A stretch of 64,000 bases of DNA from Gammaproteobacteria bacterium. GTDB taxonomy: Bacteria > Pseudomonadota > Gammaproteobacteria > Steroidobacterales > Rariloculaceae. Below are positions 55,605 to 64,000 of this stretch, in pieces; positions within the stretch are counted from its first letter, which is position 1, and the number at the start of each line of letters is the position of its first letter. The position numbers and the translations under genes were made by a program. The stretch is taken from NCBI GenBank assembly GCA_022819855.1, contig JAJEGN010000017.1, positions 40,280-104,279 on the forward strand. The letters are read 5' to 3'. Below the pieces are notes generated by a model. The model was not told the origin of the DNA, did no database searches, and saw only the letters and a program-made list of their open reading frames with translations.

Positions 55605-57740
55605 TCAATCCGGCAGGGCGTAGACGTACAGCGCGTTGCCGGTCGCCGGGTGACGAATCTCGGGCGCGATCAGGCTCGGCACGAGGCGCGGGCTGCCGCC
55701 GCCAAGCCCCGTCGTCACGGCGAGATACTGCTTGCCGTCAACGCTGAAGGTGACCGGAAACCCCTGTACCGAGGTGCTGAGCCGCGTGCTCCAGAGCACG
55801 TCGCCCGTCTCGACATCGACTGCCTTGAATTCGCGGTCGAGATCGCCCGCGAAAGCGAGCCCGCCGGCCGTCGACAGAACGGCCGTCAGGAAAGGCGCAC
55901 GCTGCTCGAGCGTCCACAGTTCCTCCATCGTCGAGACATCGTAGGCGGCGAGCTTGCCGATGTTGCCGTCCGTGCCCGGCATCTCGTACCAGCGCCGGTC
56001 GGCGCCCGCGCTGCCGCCGCCGGATTCGAAAGCCACCTCGCGGGCGCGAATGTCAAGACAACTCTGGCTCAGTGGAATGATCAGGCTGTTCTCGCCCGGG
56101 TGATAGCTGATCGCCTGCCAGTTGTGGCCACCTTCCGTGCTGGGACAGGCCTGGATCCACTCCCCGATCTGGTGTTCGACGATGTCGGCGCGGTATTGCG
56201 GCCGGCCGGTCTCGGGGTCAATGGTGTCGAAGACGTTCTGGAAGACAGTTTCCTGATAGTCGATGAATTCGCCCGTCTCGCGGTCGAGCTTCCACAGGAT
56301 GCCGTGTTTGCCGATCGTGAAGACGAGCTTGCGGCCGTCGGCGTCGATGAGCACGCGCTCGTAGACCTCATCGAGATCGAGCGCCTCGCCGGGCGCATGC
56401 TGGTGGTACCAGACAAGTTCGCCCGTGTCGGGACGCAGGGCGACCGTCGAATTCGTGTAGAGACCCGCGTCGTACACGCTCTGCCGGCGGCTGGCCGGCA
56501 TCCAGGGCTTGGCCTGCGCGGTGCCCCAATAGGTCAGGCCCAGTTCGGGATCGTAGCTGCCCGTGATCCAGGTATCCCCGCCGGCGCGAAAAGTGTTCGC
56601 GACTTCGCCCCAGGTATCGCCGCCCGGCTCAAGGTCGCGGGCGACGGTGTAGAACCTCCAGAGCTGGCGGCCGTCCGCGGGGTCATAGGCGCTTACGAAG
56701 CACTTCTCCTCGCGAAATCGCGTGCACCCTCCAAGCCCCTGCACAATCTTGCCGTCGATGACGATGGCGCCGCTCGATGTCGAGAACGCTCCCTCGGTAC
56801 GGTCGCCGATGATGGTCTCCCAGATCGTCTCGCCGTTGCGTGCATCGAGTGCGACGAGCCGGGCGTCCTTGGCGGTAACCAACAGCTTGTCCTCGTAGAT
56901 CGCCATGCCGCGCATCGCACCGCCCGAGCGTGTCGGCCCGACGTGGTTTTCCCAGATCAGCTCCCCTGTACGCGCATCGAGCGCCTGAACGGTGTTATCG
57001 ACATGGTTGAGGTAAAGAACGCCATTGCGCACGACCGGCGAAGGTTGATTGTTGCCGCCCTCGCGCATGCTCCAGATCCATTGCAGGCGGAGGTCCCCGA
57101 CGTTCTCGCGGTTGATCTGGTCGAGTTCGCTGTGGTTCCAGGCCTGATAATTGCCGCGGATCATGAGCCAGTCGGACGGATCGGGATCGAGCAGCATCGA
57201 GTCGGTGACCGGTTCGAACTCATCCACCGTGCCGGCCACGGTCACGCCGGTCGGCAGAATGGCGGCCTGGGCACCGCCTCCCGGACCAGCCGCAGGCGTG
57301 GACGCAAGCAGCTCCCGAAGGGCGTCGGGCAAGGTGCCTGTGGCGACCGCGCCGATCACCACCGAACTGTCGTTCGTCAATTCCGAACTGCCTGCCTCGG
57401 CGCCGTTGGCCTCAAGCATGAATGCCGCGATGTTCGTATACGCCTGGGCGCCCAGACTGCCCGGTGTCGCAGGCGTCGACGGCATCGTCAACTGCGTGTA
57501 GGCGATCAGTTGCGCGACGGAACGTTCGCTCCAGGTATTCATGAAATCCGCGCCCGTCAGGGGCCGCGACTCGTTGTCGCCGCGCAGATCCGGCATGTGG
57601 CATCCGGCGCAGTTGACCATATACGACGTACGGCCCGCCGCCGACTGTTCGGCGGTAAAAACGCCATCCTGCGCCCAGGCGCTGCAGACGCCGCCTGCTG
57701 CAGCAACGGTTACCAGGGCGAGTCTTCTCGTCAGGTGCAT
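55605..57740 (-). CDS. Quinoprotein dehydrogenase with N-terminal cytochrome c domain
   Basis: 711 residues. Signal peptide ending SAWAQ, then a cytochrome c domain with the heme motif CAGCH (44-48) and a likely Met ligand in QLTMPS. A PQQ-type propeller follows from about residue 190, with repeated docking segments ([38 protein letters not shown]). Electrons from the propeller can pass to the fused heme. Substrate unknown. The gene lies 11 bases after the CHRD gene, and both are probably co-transcribed. Confidence 0.86.
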   Translation of the reverse strand: MHLTRRLALVTVAAAGGVCSAWAQDGVFTAEQSAAGRTSYMVNCAGCHMPDLRGDNESRPLTGADFMNTWSERSVAQLIAYTQLTMPSTPATPGSLGAQAYTNIAAFMLEANGAEAGSSELTNDSSVVIGAVATGTLPDALRELLASTPAAGPGGGAQAAILPTGVTVAGTVDEFEPVTDSMLLDPDPSDWLMIRGNYQAWNHSELDQINRENVGDLRLQWIWSMREGGNNQPSPVVRNGVLYLNHVDNTVQALDARTGELIWENHVGPTRSGGAMRGMAIYEDKLLVTAKDARLVALDARNGETIWETIIGDRTEGAFSTSSGAIVIDGKIVQGLGGCTRFREEKCFVSAYDPADGRQLWRFYTVARDLEPGGDTWGEVANTFRAGGDTWITGSYDPELGLTYWGTAQAKPWMPASRRQSVYDAGLYTNSTVALRPDTGELVWYHQHAPGEALDLDEVYERVLIDADGRKLVFTIGKHGILWKLDRETGEFIDYQETVFQNVFDTIDPETGRPQYRADIVEHQIGEWIQACPSTEGGHNWQAISYHPGENSLIIPLSQSCLDIRAREVAFESGGGSAGADRRWYEMPGTDGNIGKLAAYDVSTMEELWTLEQRAPFLTAVLSTAGGLAFAGDLDREFKAVDVETGDVLWSTRLSTSVQGFPVTFSVDGKQYLAVTTGLGGGSPRLVPSLIAPEIRHPATGNALYVYALPD

Positions 57741-57751
57741 GCTGTTGTCCC

Positions 57752-58177
57752 CTACTGCAATAACCAGCCCCACAGATTACCGTCCGGCGCGGCCTCGCTG
57801 TGGACCTGAATATAGAGTCGCCCGTCGCGGAGCGCCGCGACCTGCTCGGGCGTCAATTCCAGGGTTGCCGAAATCGAACCCTCGACACCGCCTGAGACGT
57901 CTATATCGAGAATCGCCGGCCCGCGTACGCCAGTGACCGGGCTCTCGTGCAGATAGGCGGCGCTGGCCGCACCCTGCAAGCCCCCGAAACTGCCGGCAAT
58001 CGTGAGTTCGCTGCCGTCCAGGACCGCGGTAGCGCTGCCCTGACCGGTGATCTGGACCCTGTTGCGTGCATCGATCGGCACCGTCGACAATCGCGCGTCG
58101 AACTGATTGTCCTGGGCAAGAATATTCGACCAGGTCAGGATGAGTCCGACGATCATCGCTTTCACAAGGCTCTGCAC
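57752..58177 (-). CDS. Secreted CHRD-domain protein
   Basis: 141 residues from a GTG with GGGAG 8 bases upstream. A signal peptide ([16 protein letters not shown]) is followed by a CHRD-like domain: [60 protein letters not shown] and a terminal WGWLLQ. CHRD domains occur in chordin and in secreted bacterial proteins of unknown function. It precedes the cytochrome-quinoprotein gene. Confidence 0.85.
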   Translation of the reverse strand: MQSLVKAMIVGLILTWSNILAQDNQFDARLSTVPIDARNRVQITGQGSATAVLDGSELTIAGSFGGLQGAASAAYLHESPVTGVRGPAILDIDVSGGVEGSISATLELTPEQVAALRDGRLYIQVHSEAAPDGNLWGWLLQ

Positions 58178-58374
58178 TGGCTCTACTCCCTCGAATCCGT
58201 GCTCCGGGCGCCCCTGGCGCCCGAATTGCAGTTGACACTAGACGAAACTGGATATCCAGACAATACGCGCTGAAACTGCCCCTTTGCATGGGCTGCGATC
58301 GCGGCCCCGCTCATTGCCCGGTGCACTGCGAATTTTGTCGCGCAGTCCGGCGCACAGTCCGTTATAGTGCCGCC

Positions 58375-59361
58375 ATGCCGCGCGAGCACGACAGCAACCT
58401 CGTCGCCCTGCCCGAGGTTGCCGGCAAACTGATCACGCCCAGGGCTCCGGCCGTCGCTCGTGTCGTCGGCAACGAAACATGCACCTACGGCAAGTCGAAC
58501 GCCTGGGTGCGCGATATCGCGGTCGATGTCTCGGGCACGAAACTGGCCGGCAACTTCAGGGTCGGACAGTCGTTCGGCGTCATCCCGCCGGGAACGGACG
58601 AAGACGGCAAGCCGCACAAGGTCAGGCTGTATTCGATCGCGAGCCCGGACACCGGCGAAGACGGCCAGGGCAACGTCGTCTGCACGCCCGTCAAGCGCAC
58701 CATCGGCGAATTCGATCCGCTGCTCGCGGGCAAGCGGCGGGCGCACCGCGGCATGTTCATGGGCGTGTGCAGCAACTACCTCTGCGGTCTTGAGGTCGGC
58801 GACGAAGTTCGGATCACCGGCCCGGCCGGCAAGCGGTTTCTTCTGCCGGCCGATACAGAGCGCCACGACTACGTGTTTTTCGCGACCGGTACCGGCATCG
58901 CACCGTATCGCGGCATGGTCATGCAGCTTCTCAAGGGACCGAACGGACCGACGCGGCGCGACGTCTGGCTGATCGCGGGGGCGCCATACACGTCGGACCT
59001 GCTTTACCACGAGTTCCTTCTCGAATTCGAACGCGAGTTCGACAACTTCCACTATCTGCAGGCCATCAGCCGCGAGCCCCAGGCCCCCGGCCAGACGCGC
59101 GGCACATACGTCGACGGGCTGATCGTCTCGGAACTCGAGCGGCTCCAACCGGTTCTCGCCCGGCCGAGTACGCTGCTCTACCTGTGCGGCGTCGCCGGCA
59201 TGCAGTTCGGAATCTGGCGCCGGCTGGCCCTGCTCGGTCTGCTCGACGGTTACGCGTTGCCGAGAAGAGGCATCGACGAGACCGCCCCGGCGGAATGGAC
59301 GAGCGCACAGATGCGCCGCGGTCTGAAGGCCACCCCTCGCTGCATGCTCGAGGTTTACTAG
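58375..59361 (+). CDS. Plant-type ferredoxin-NADP+ reductase-like flavoprotein
   Basis: 328 residues. FAD-binding [11 protein letters not shown] and [21 protein letters not shown], then the nucleotide domain with [14 protein letters not shown] and LYLCGVAGM. These are the motifs of plant/cyanobacterial-type FNR (Cys in VCSNYLC), not of the short bacterial FNR. It should transfer electrons between ferredoxin or flavodoxin and NADP(H). The chosen ATG at 58375 begins the conserved domain. First gene of a five-gene operon with two DUF1538 membrane proteins, a PII-like and a CBS protein. Confidence 0.85.
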   Translation: MPREHDSNLVALPEVAGKLITPRAPAVARVVGNETCTYGKSNAWVRDIAVDVSGTKLAGNFRVGQSFGVIPPGTDEDGKPHKVRLYSIASPDTGEDGQGNVVCTPVKRTIGEFDPLLAGKRRAHRGMFMGVCSNYLCGLEVGDEVRITGPAGKRFLLPADTERHDYVFFATGTGIAPYRGMVMQLLKGPNGPTRRDVWLIAGAPYTSDLLYHEFLLEFEREFDNFHYLQAISREPQAPGQTRGTYVDGLIVSELERLQPVLARPSTLLYLCGVAGMQFGIWRRLALLGLLDGYALPRRGIDETAPAEWTSAQMRRGLKATPRCMLEVY

Positions 59362-59371
59362 GGGCTCAGCC

Positions 59372-60109
59372 ATGTGGGGCAGGAACCTGACGATGCTCGG
59401 GCGGCGCATCGCCGACGCGCTCAGGGACATTGCGCCCATCATCATCGTCATCGCCTTCTTTCAGATCGTCGTCATCCGGCAACCGTTCCCGAACCTTGCC
59501 GCTGTGGCGCTGGGACTCGTCTGCGTAGTCGCCGGGCTCGCGATATTCGTTCAGGGCCTGAAACTGGGCCTTTTTCCCCTGGGAGAGGCACTCGCCCAGG
59601 CATTCGTGAACAAGGGCAGTGCCGTGGCGCTACTGGCATTCGCGTTCTGCCTGGGATTCGGGGCCACGGTCGCCGAACCCGCACTCATCGCGGTCGGCAA
59701 CGAGGCCGCGGAAGTGGCCGCCGAGGCCGGAGCGATCGCCGACAGCGATGAGGCCCGCGCCGGCTACGCATTCCGCTTGCGGCTCGTCGTAGCGTTGTCG
59801 GTCGGCCTGGCGATCGTGCTCGGCGTGCTGAGGATACTCAGGGGCTGGCCGCTGCACCGGCTCATCATCAGCGGTTATGTGCTCGTCACGGTCATGACGC
59901 TGTTTGCGCCGGATGAAATCATCGGTGTGGCCTACGATTCCGGCGGTGTAACCACGAGCACGATCACGGTGCCGCTCGTTACGGCGCTAGGCGTGGGACT
60001 CGCATCCTCCCTCAAGGGCCGCAATCCCATGCTCGACGGGTTCGGTCTCATCGCCTTCGCGAGCCTCACGCCGATGATTTTCGTGCTGGCCTACGGGATG
60101 GTGAGCTGA
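59372..60109 (+). CDS. DUF1538 membrane protein, first of a pair
   Basis: 245 residues with about six or seven helices. [41 protein letters not shown] and [26 protein letters not shown] are DUF1538 hallmarks. Paired DUF1538 proteins have been described as a two-subunit cation/proton antiporter (UmpAB). The second subunit starts in its stop codon (TGATG). It follows the FNR gene by 10 bases. The conserved Glu in TVAEPALIA and the Asp in YDSGGVTTS are candidates for ion binding. Confidence 0.85.
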   Translation: MWGRNLTMLGRRIADALRDIAPIIIVIAFFQIVVIRQPFPNLAAVALGLVCVVAGLAIFVQGLKLGLFPLGEALAQAFVNKGSAVALLAFAFCLGFGATVAEPALIAVGNEAAEVAAEAGAIADSDEARAGYAFRLRLVVALSVGLAIVLGVLRILRGWPLHRLIISGYVLVTVMTLFAPDEIIGVAYDSGGVTTSTITVPLVTALGVGLASSLKGRNPMLDGFGLIAFASLTPMIFVLAYGMVS

Positions 60110-60882
60110 TGGAATTCGTGACGATGCTCGCCCGCACCGCATTCGCGACGACGTTCGACGTGGCGCCCATCGTCGGAGTGCTCTTCGTGTTCCAGATTGC
60201 CGTTCTGCGCCGCCACGTGCCCAATCTGCGCAGGATCCTGCGGGGCTTCGTGTACGTGTTGCTGGGTCTGACGCTGTTCCTGGTGGGTCTTGAGGAAGCG
60301 CTGTTCCCGATCGGCGAAACCATGGTGCGCCAACTCACGGCCGGTGCGCTCGCCGCGCCCGACTCCGCCGGCGTTCGTTGGGATGACTACCTCATGATCT
60401 ACGCTTTCGCGGCCGCCATCGGCTTCGCGGCGACCGTGGCGGAACCTTCGCTGATCGCCGTGGCGCTCAAGGCGGAAGACGTTTCCGGAGGGACCATCGG
60501 CGCACAGGGCCTACGGGTCGCCGTGGCCGTGGGCGTCGCAACGGGCGTGGCCCTGGGTTGCCTGCGAATCGTGACCGGCACGCCCCTGCCGTGGTACATC
60601 GTCGCCGCCTACGCGGTGGTCATCATGCAGACCTTTCGCGCCAGTCGAACCATCATTCCGCTCGCATACGACAGCGGCGGCGTCACCACGTCCAGCGTAA
60701 CGGTGCCGGTGCTGGCCGCCCTGGGGCTGGGCCTCGCCGCATCGGTGCCCGGACGCAGCCCGTTGATCGACGGGTTCGGGCTGATCGCTTTCGCCAGCGT
60801 ATTTCCCATCATTACCGTGCTCGGCTACTCAACGGCCGTTTCAGCCATCGCTCGCGTTCGCAGTGCGAAAACCGGGCGATAA
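60109..60882 (+). CDS. DUF1538 membrane protein, second of a pair
   Basis: 257 residues with the same plan as its neighbour: GFAATVAEPSLIAVALKAEDV, then [31 protein letters not shown]. The shared motifs (VAEPx[13 protein letters not shown]) show that the two arose by duplication and probably form a heteromer, as described for UmpAB antiporters. The start overlaps the preceding stop by one base. A PII-like gene follows after 14 bases. Confidence 0.85.
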   Translation: MEFVTMLARTAFATTFDVAPIVGVLFVFQIAVLRRHVPNLRRILRGFVYVLLGLTLFLVGLEEALFPIGETMVRQLTAGALAAPDSAGVRWDDYLMIYAFAAAIGFAATVAEPSLIAVALKAEDVSGGTIGAQGLRVAVAVGVATGVALGCLRIVTGTPLPWYIVAAYAVVIMQTFRASRTIIPLAYDSGGVTTSSVTVPVLAALGLGLAASVPGRSPLIDGFGLIAFASVFPIITVLGYSTAVSAIARVRSAKTGR

Positions 60883-60896
60883 AGGAGACTCGAACG

Positions 60897-61247
60897 ATGC
60901 GTATGAAACTCATTGTTGCACTCGTACCGGACGACAGGACCGACAGGATCATCGAAGCCGCGCGCCAGGTCGGCGCCACCGGCGCCACGGTGATCACGAG
61001 CGGACGCGGCGAGGGCCTGAATCCCGATCGGTCCTTTCTCGGGCTCGAGGTCACTGCAATGCGGAACGTGATCCTGTTCCTCGTGGCCGATGCGCGCGCG
61101 CCGGGAATTCTGGAGCGGATCAGGGACGCGGGAAATTTCGAGGCGCAACCGGGCGCCGGAATCGCGTTCCAGATCGCGATCGAGGACGTCGTCGGCCTGA
61201 CCACGCAATTGCCGACGCTCATGAAAGAGGTGGAGAAGGCACTGTGA
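60897..61247 (+). CDS. PII-like signalling protein
   Basis: 116 residues with the PII fold: MRMKLIVALVPDDRTDRIIEAARQVGATGATVITSGRG, a changed T-loop region (LGLEVTAMRNVILFLV) without the uridylylated Tyr of GlnB, and IAFQIAIEDVVGLTTQL. AAAGGAG precedes the ATG. It may gate the membrane pair encoded upstream by binding nucleotide, as PII-like proteins do with transporters (inference). The CBS gene starts within its stop codon (GTGA). Confidence 0.8.
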   Translation: MRMKLIVALVPDDRTDRIIEAARQVGATGATVITSGRGEGLNPDRSFLGLEVTAMRNVILFLVADARAPGILERIRDAGNFEAQPGAGIAFQIAIEDVVGLTTQLPTLMKEVEKAL

Positions 61248-61654
61248 ACATATACAAGCGTTCAATTCCCGTCAGCGAAGTGATGGTCGGCGATCTGCAG
61301 ACCATCGATGGGCTTGCGACTGTCCAGGAAGCCGTGGACACGATGAAGCGGCATGCCATCAGTTCGCTGGTCGTCGACCGTCGCAGCGCCGACGACGAGG
61401 CCGGCCTCATCGACGTCACGAGCATTGCCCGCGAGGTCATCGCGAAGAATCGCGTCCCGGACAGGGTCCACGTCTACGAGATCATGACCAAGCCCGTCGT
61501 TTCCGTGCCGGCCACGATGCTGATACGGTACGCGGCCCGTCACCTGGTCACACTGGGACTCACCCGGGCTCTGGTGGTGGATGAGAACCGTGCAGTCATC
61601 GGCATGGTGACATTGCGCGATCTCGTCATAGCGCGGATTGGAAACCAGGGCTGA
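61244..61654 (+). CDS. CBS-domain-pair protein
   Basis: 136 residues from a GTG that overlaps the PII-like stop. Two CBS motifs: VSEVMVGDLQTIDGLATVQEAVDTMKRHAISSLVVD and, after VYEIMTKPVVSVPA, a second copy ending ALVVDENRAVIGMVTLRDLV. CBS pairs bind adenine nucleotides and regulate transporters and enzymes. Last gene of the FNR/DUF1538/PII/CBS operon; with the PII-like protein it could sense nucleotide state. Confidence 0.88.
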   Translation: MNIYKRSIPVSEVMVGDLQTIDGLATVQEAVDTMKRHAISSLVVDRRSADDEAGLIDVTSIAREVIAKNRVPDRVHVYEIMTKPVVSVPATMLIRYAARHLVTLGLTRALVVDENRAVIGMVTLRDLVIARIGNQG

Positions 61655-61658
61655 CTGC

Positions 61659-63875
61659 GTGAGACCGCTCGTCTTCGCTGCGCTTGTCGCGGGCTTGTCC
61701 GCGACGGCTCAGGCGCAGGACTCCAGCGCCACGGATACCGGACGCAAGTCGGTGCGTGTCGTTCGAACAAACACGCCACCGACGATCGACGGCCGGCTCG
61801 ATGACGCCGTGTGGCAGGACGCCGAAGTCATTACCGACATTCACCAGGTGCGACCGGCGGAAGGCTCCGAGCCGTCGGAACCGACGGAAGTGTACGTGCT
61901 CTACGACGACGACGCGTTCTACATCGGCGCGCGCATGTTCGACAGCGAACCGGAACGCATTGCCGCGCCGACCATGCGCCACGGTCAGGGACTCGGCAGC
62001 GACGACCGCCTGGTCGTGATTTTCGACCCGTTCAACACGGGCCGCAGCGGATACCGCTTCGAGACGAACGCCAACGGCGTCAGGCACGACGCGCTCTACC
62101 AGAACATCGCCAATTTCGAGAACGCCTGGAGCGTGATCTGGGAAGCCGCCGCCTCGATCGACGAGCAGGGCTGGCTCGCCGAACTCGCGATTCCGTTCAA
62201 GAGCCTGCCCTTCGACCCGAACAGCGATACCTGGGGATTCAATTTCGGCCGGGGCATCCGGCGGCGCGGGGAGGAGATGGCCTGGGTCTCGCGCAACCGG
62301 AGCTACAACCCGAGCATCCTGGGGCTCGCCTCGGGGCTCGAAGGCATGGACCAGGGCGTCGGCCTCGACATCGTGCCCTCGATCTCCGCCAGCAGCCGCA
62401 AGGACTTCACCCTCGCAACGACGGGGTCGAACGTCGATCCGTCACTCGACGTCTTTTACCGTCTTACGCCGTCGCTGAACGCCTCTCTGACCGTCAATAC
62501 GGACTTTTCAGCGACGGAAGTCGACGATCGGCAGGTGAACCACACTCGTTTCGGGTTGTTTTTCCCGGAGAAGCGCGACTTCTTTCTGAACGACTCGGAC
62601 TTGTTCGAGTTCGGACGGATTTCGAGGGAAGGATTCAACGAGGAGAATGCGGCGAGTTCCGGGCCGAGCCTCGAAAACGCGCGGCCGTTCTTTTCCAGGC
62701 GGCTCGGTCTCAGCAGGACCGGCGCGCCCGTGGATCTCAACTACGGCGGCAAGCTCAGCGGCCGTATCGGGCGCTGGAACATCGGCACGCTCGCCATGCG
62801 CCAGGACGAATTCGCGGACATCGCGGCAAGCAACGTGTTTGTCGGCCGCGTCACGGCCAACGTGCTGGCCGAATCCGCGGTCGGCATGATCGTCACGGAC
62901 GGCGACCCGAACTCCGATCTCGACAACGGGCTGACCGGCGTCGACTTTCGCTATCTCAACAGCCGCCTGCCCGGGGGGCGCGTACTCGAGGCGGACGCCT
63001 GGTTGCAGCAAAGCGATACCGAAGGCATCGACGGCGACGACAGAGCGTTCGGTGTCGGCGTGCAGATGCCGAACAACGAGGGCCTGCGAGGCAGTTTCGG
63101 CATCAAGCAGGTCGAGGCCAACTTCAAGCCTGCGCTCGGTTTCGTGAATCGGCGGGACGTCCGCGACACCACGGCAACGCTGGGTTACACGCGCTACCCC
63201 GGCGGCGAGCTGTTGCAGTCGTTCTATTCGGGCATCGACGCACAACGGATCGAGTTGCTCGGCGGCGGCCTGCAGACGGAGGTCTTTCTCGCCCGGCTCA
63301 TCGAACTGGAGAGCAATTCCCGCGACGATCTCGAGGTCCGGTACATCGCGACCAGGGAAGCGGTTGCGGAACCGTTCACGATCTACGAGGACCGAACGCG
63401 CGAGGTCGTGATCGCACCGGGACACTACTCGTTCAACGAAGCCATGGTGGGCGTTTCGACGGGTCGCCAGCGCACGTTCTCCGGCGAGCTCAATTATCAG
63501 TGGGGCGAATTCTTCGACGGCACACGCACCAACATCGGCGGGGACTTCCGCTGGAACGCATCCAGGCTCTTCAGGCTCCGGCTCGGCTACGACTGGAACG
63601 ATATCGAGCTTCCCGGCGGCAGCTTCACAAGCCGTCTGGTTCGCCTGACGACGGAGCTGACGTTCTCGCCGACCTTGTCCTGGGTCACGCTGCTGCAGTA
63701 CGACAACGATTCGGAGATCCTCGGGATCAACAGCCGCCTGCACTGGATACCGACGGCCGGCCGCGAAGGATTCATCGTGATCCATCACGACCTGCAGGAC
63801 ATCGACAAGGACAACCGCTTCAATTCGGCGCTCGCCGACACGACGATCAAGTTCAACTACACGTTCCGGTACTGA
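61659..63875 (+). CDS. DUF5916 outer-membrane protein with family 9 carbohydrate-binding-like domain
   Basis: 738 residues from a GTG at 61659 that begins a signal peptide (ending TAQAQ); an upstream TTG at 61638 is the alternative. An N-terminal CBM9-like domain includes PTIDGRLDDAVWQDA, VYVLYDDDAFYIGARMFDSEP and SGYRFETNANGVRHDALY. DUF5916 follows, with GWLAELAIPFKSLPFD, FGRGIRR and NHTRFGLFFPEKRDFFLNDSDLFEFGR, and a C-terminal beta-barrel region ending FNYTFRY. Widespread in soil and marine Gram-negatives; role unknown. It starts 4 bases after the CBS gene stop. Confidence 0.88.
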   Translation: MRPLVFAALVAGLSATAQAQDSSATDTGRKSVRVVRTNTPPTIDGRLDDAVWQDAEVITDIHQVRPAEGSEPSEPTEVYVLYDDDAFYIGARMFDSEPERIAAPTMRHGQGLGSDDRLVVIFDPFNTGRSGYRFETNANGVRHDALYQNIANFENAWSVIWEAAASIDEQGWLAELAIPFKSLPFDPNSDTWGFNFGRGIRRRGEEMAWVSRNRSYNPSILGLASGLEGMDQGVGLDIVPSISASSRKDFTLATTGSNVDPSLDVFYRLTPSLNASLTVNTDFSATEVDDRQVNHTRFGLFFPEKRDFFLNDSDLFEFGRISREGFNEENAASSGPSLENARPFFSRRLGLSRTGAPVDLNYGGKLSGRIGRWNIGTLAMRQDEFADIAASNVFVGRVTANVLAESAVGMIVTDGDPNSDLDNGLTGVDFRYLNSRLPGGRVLEADAWLQQSDTEGIDGDDRAFGVGVQMPNNEGLRGSFGIKQVEANFKPALGFVNRRDVRDTTATLGYTRYPGGELLQSFYSGIDAQRIELLGGGLQTEVFLARLIELESNSRDDLEVRYIATREAVAEPFTIYEDRTREVVIAPGHYSFNEAMVGVSTGRQRTFSGELNYQWGEFFDGTRTNIGGDFRWNASRLFRLRLGYDWNDIELPGGSFTSRLVRLTTELTFSPTLSWVTLLQYDNDSEILGINSRLHWIPTAGREGFIVIHHDLQDIDKDNRFNSALADTTIKFNYTFRY

Positions 63876-63932
63876 GGTTTTTCCGTAAGGATCACGGCCG
63901 CTCGGCGATGCTTACCGTTTGCGCTCCGGTGC

Positions 63933-64000
63933 GGGGAGTTGCGCTACGGGCCGCTTGAAACACGCCGTGAATACATCCATGTAGGCTCCGCGCGCGCATC
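63933..64000. repeat. Partial second copy of the palindromic dispersed repeat
   Basis: The 38 bases 63963-64000 are identical to 35689-35726 in the centre of the first copy. The left arm (63933-63962) starts GGGGAGT like the first copy but then differs, so arms vary between copies. The right half lies beyond the window edge. Confidence 0.8.

Noticed and set aside
55581..57809. Plus-strand open frame of 742 codons
   Set aside because: Antisense to the cytochrome-quinoprotein gene, whose heme motif and propeller repeats are unmistakable.
61811..63958. Plus-strand open frame of 715 codons in another frame
   Set aside because: Arg-rich shadow of the DUF5916 gene; no signal peptide or conserved segments.
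1..64000. CRISPR arrays, tRNA and rRNA genes, insertion sequences
   Set aside because: I looked for regularly spaced repeats, cloverleaf-type sequences and transposase genes and saw none; the only dispersed repeat is the palindromic element.

Overview
The window is high-GC, densely packed bacterial DNA with short intergenic gaps and many 1- or 4-base stop/start overlaps. Gene content (RND efflux, two TonB-dependent receptors, secreted quinoproteins, DUF6152 proteins, DUF5916 outer-membrane protein, aromatic-acid and propionate catabolism) suggests an environmental gammaproteobacterium or a related Gram-negative heterotroph, chromosomal. This assignment is inferred from gene types, not from a marker gene. 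No rRNA, tRNA or CRISPR array was seen.

Layout. 1-2.9 kb is a defence-like patch: the 5' part of a DISARM-type DrmA helicase gene runs off the left edge, and divergent from it is a two-gene unit in which a DUF429 RNase H-fold domain is fused to a DUF433 antitoxin domain and overlaps a DUF5615 PIN-like toxin gene. 3-11.3 kb holds a secreted hydrolase, DUF6152 proteins, several secreted paralogues sharing a W-(D/E)-x-D-x-L motif, an MscS channel and an operon built around a metallo-beta-lactamase-fold enzyme. 11.6-17.6 kb is a FadR/GntR-controlled RND efflux operon with a well-formed double operator. 17.6-25.7 kb holds an EthD-like protein, an acyl desaturase, a TonB receptor/S9 peptidase pair and two small membrane proteins. 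25.8-31.3 kb is a partner-switching signalling cluster (REC-PP2C phosphatase, RsbW-like kinase, periplasmic binding protein, histidine kinase, STAS antagonist).

31.5-50.3 kb alternates DUF6152/paralogue modules with catabolic genes: an MFS transporter, LigJ-, LigK- and LigB-type enzymes fitting a short gallate-type ring-cleavage route, PrpB and PrpD of the methylcitrate cycle, a HbpS/GlcG-like protein, an esterase and a PQQ-type quinoprotein. 50.4-58.2 kb carries a MAPEG protein, an ammonium transporter, a second TonB receptor, an NfeD-like protein, a cytochrome c-quinoprotein and a CHRD protein. 58.4-63.9 kb is an operon of plant-type ferredoxin-NADP reductase, two DUF1538 membrane proteins, a PII-like protein and a CBS protein, followed by a DUF5916 outer-membrane protein.

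The strongest unexplained pattern is that all six DUF6152-type genes sit beside or within a short gene-run of a member of the secreted W-(D/E)-x-D-x-L family, often as tight gene pairs. A palindromic dispersed repeat occurs at 35.7 kb and again, cut by the edge, at 63.9-64.0 kb.
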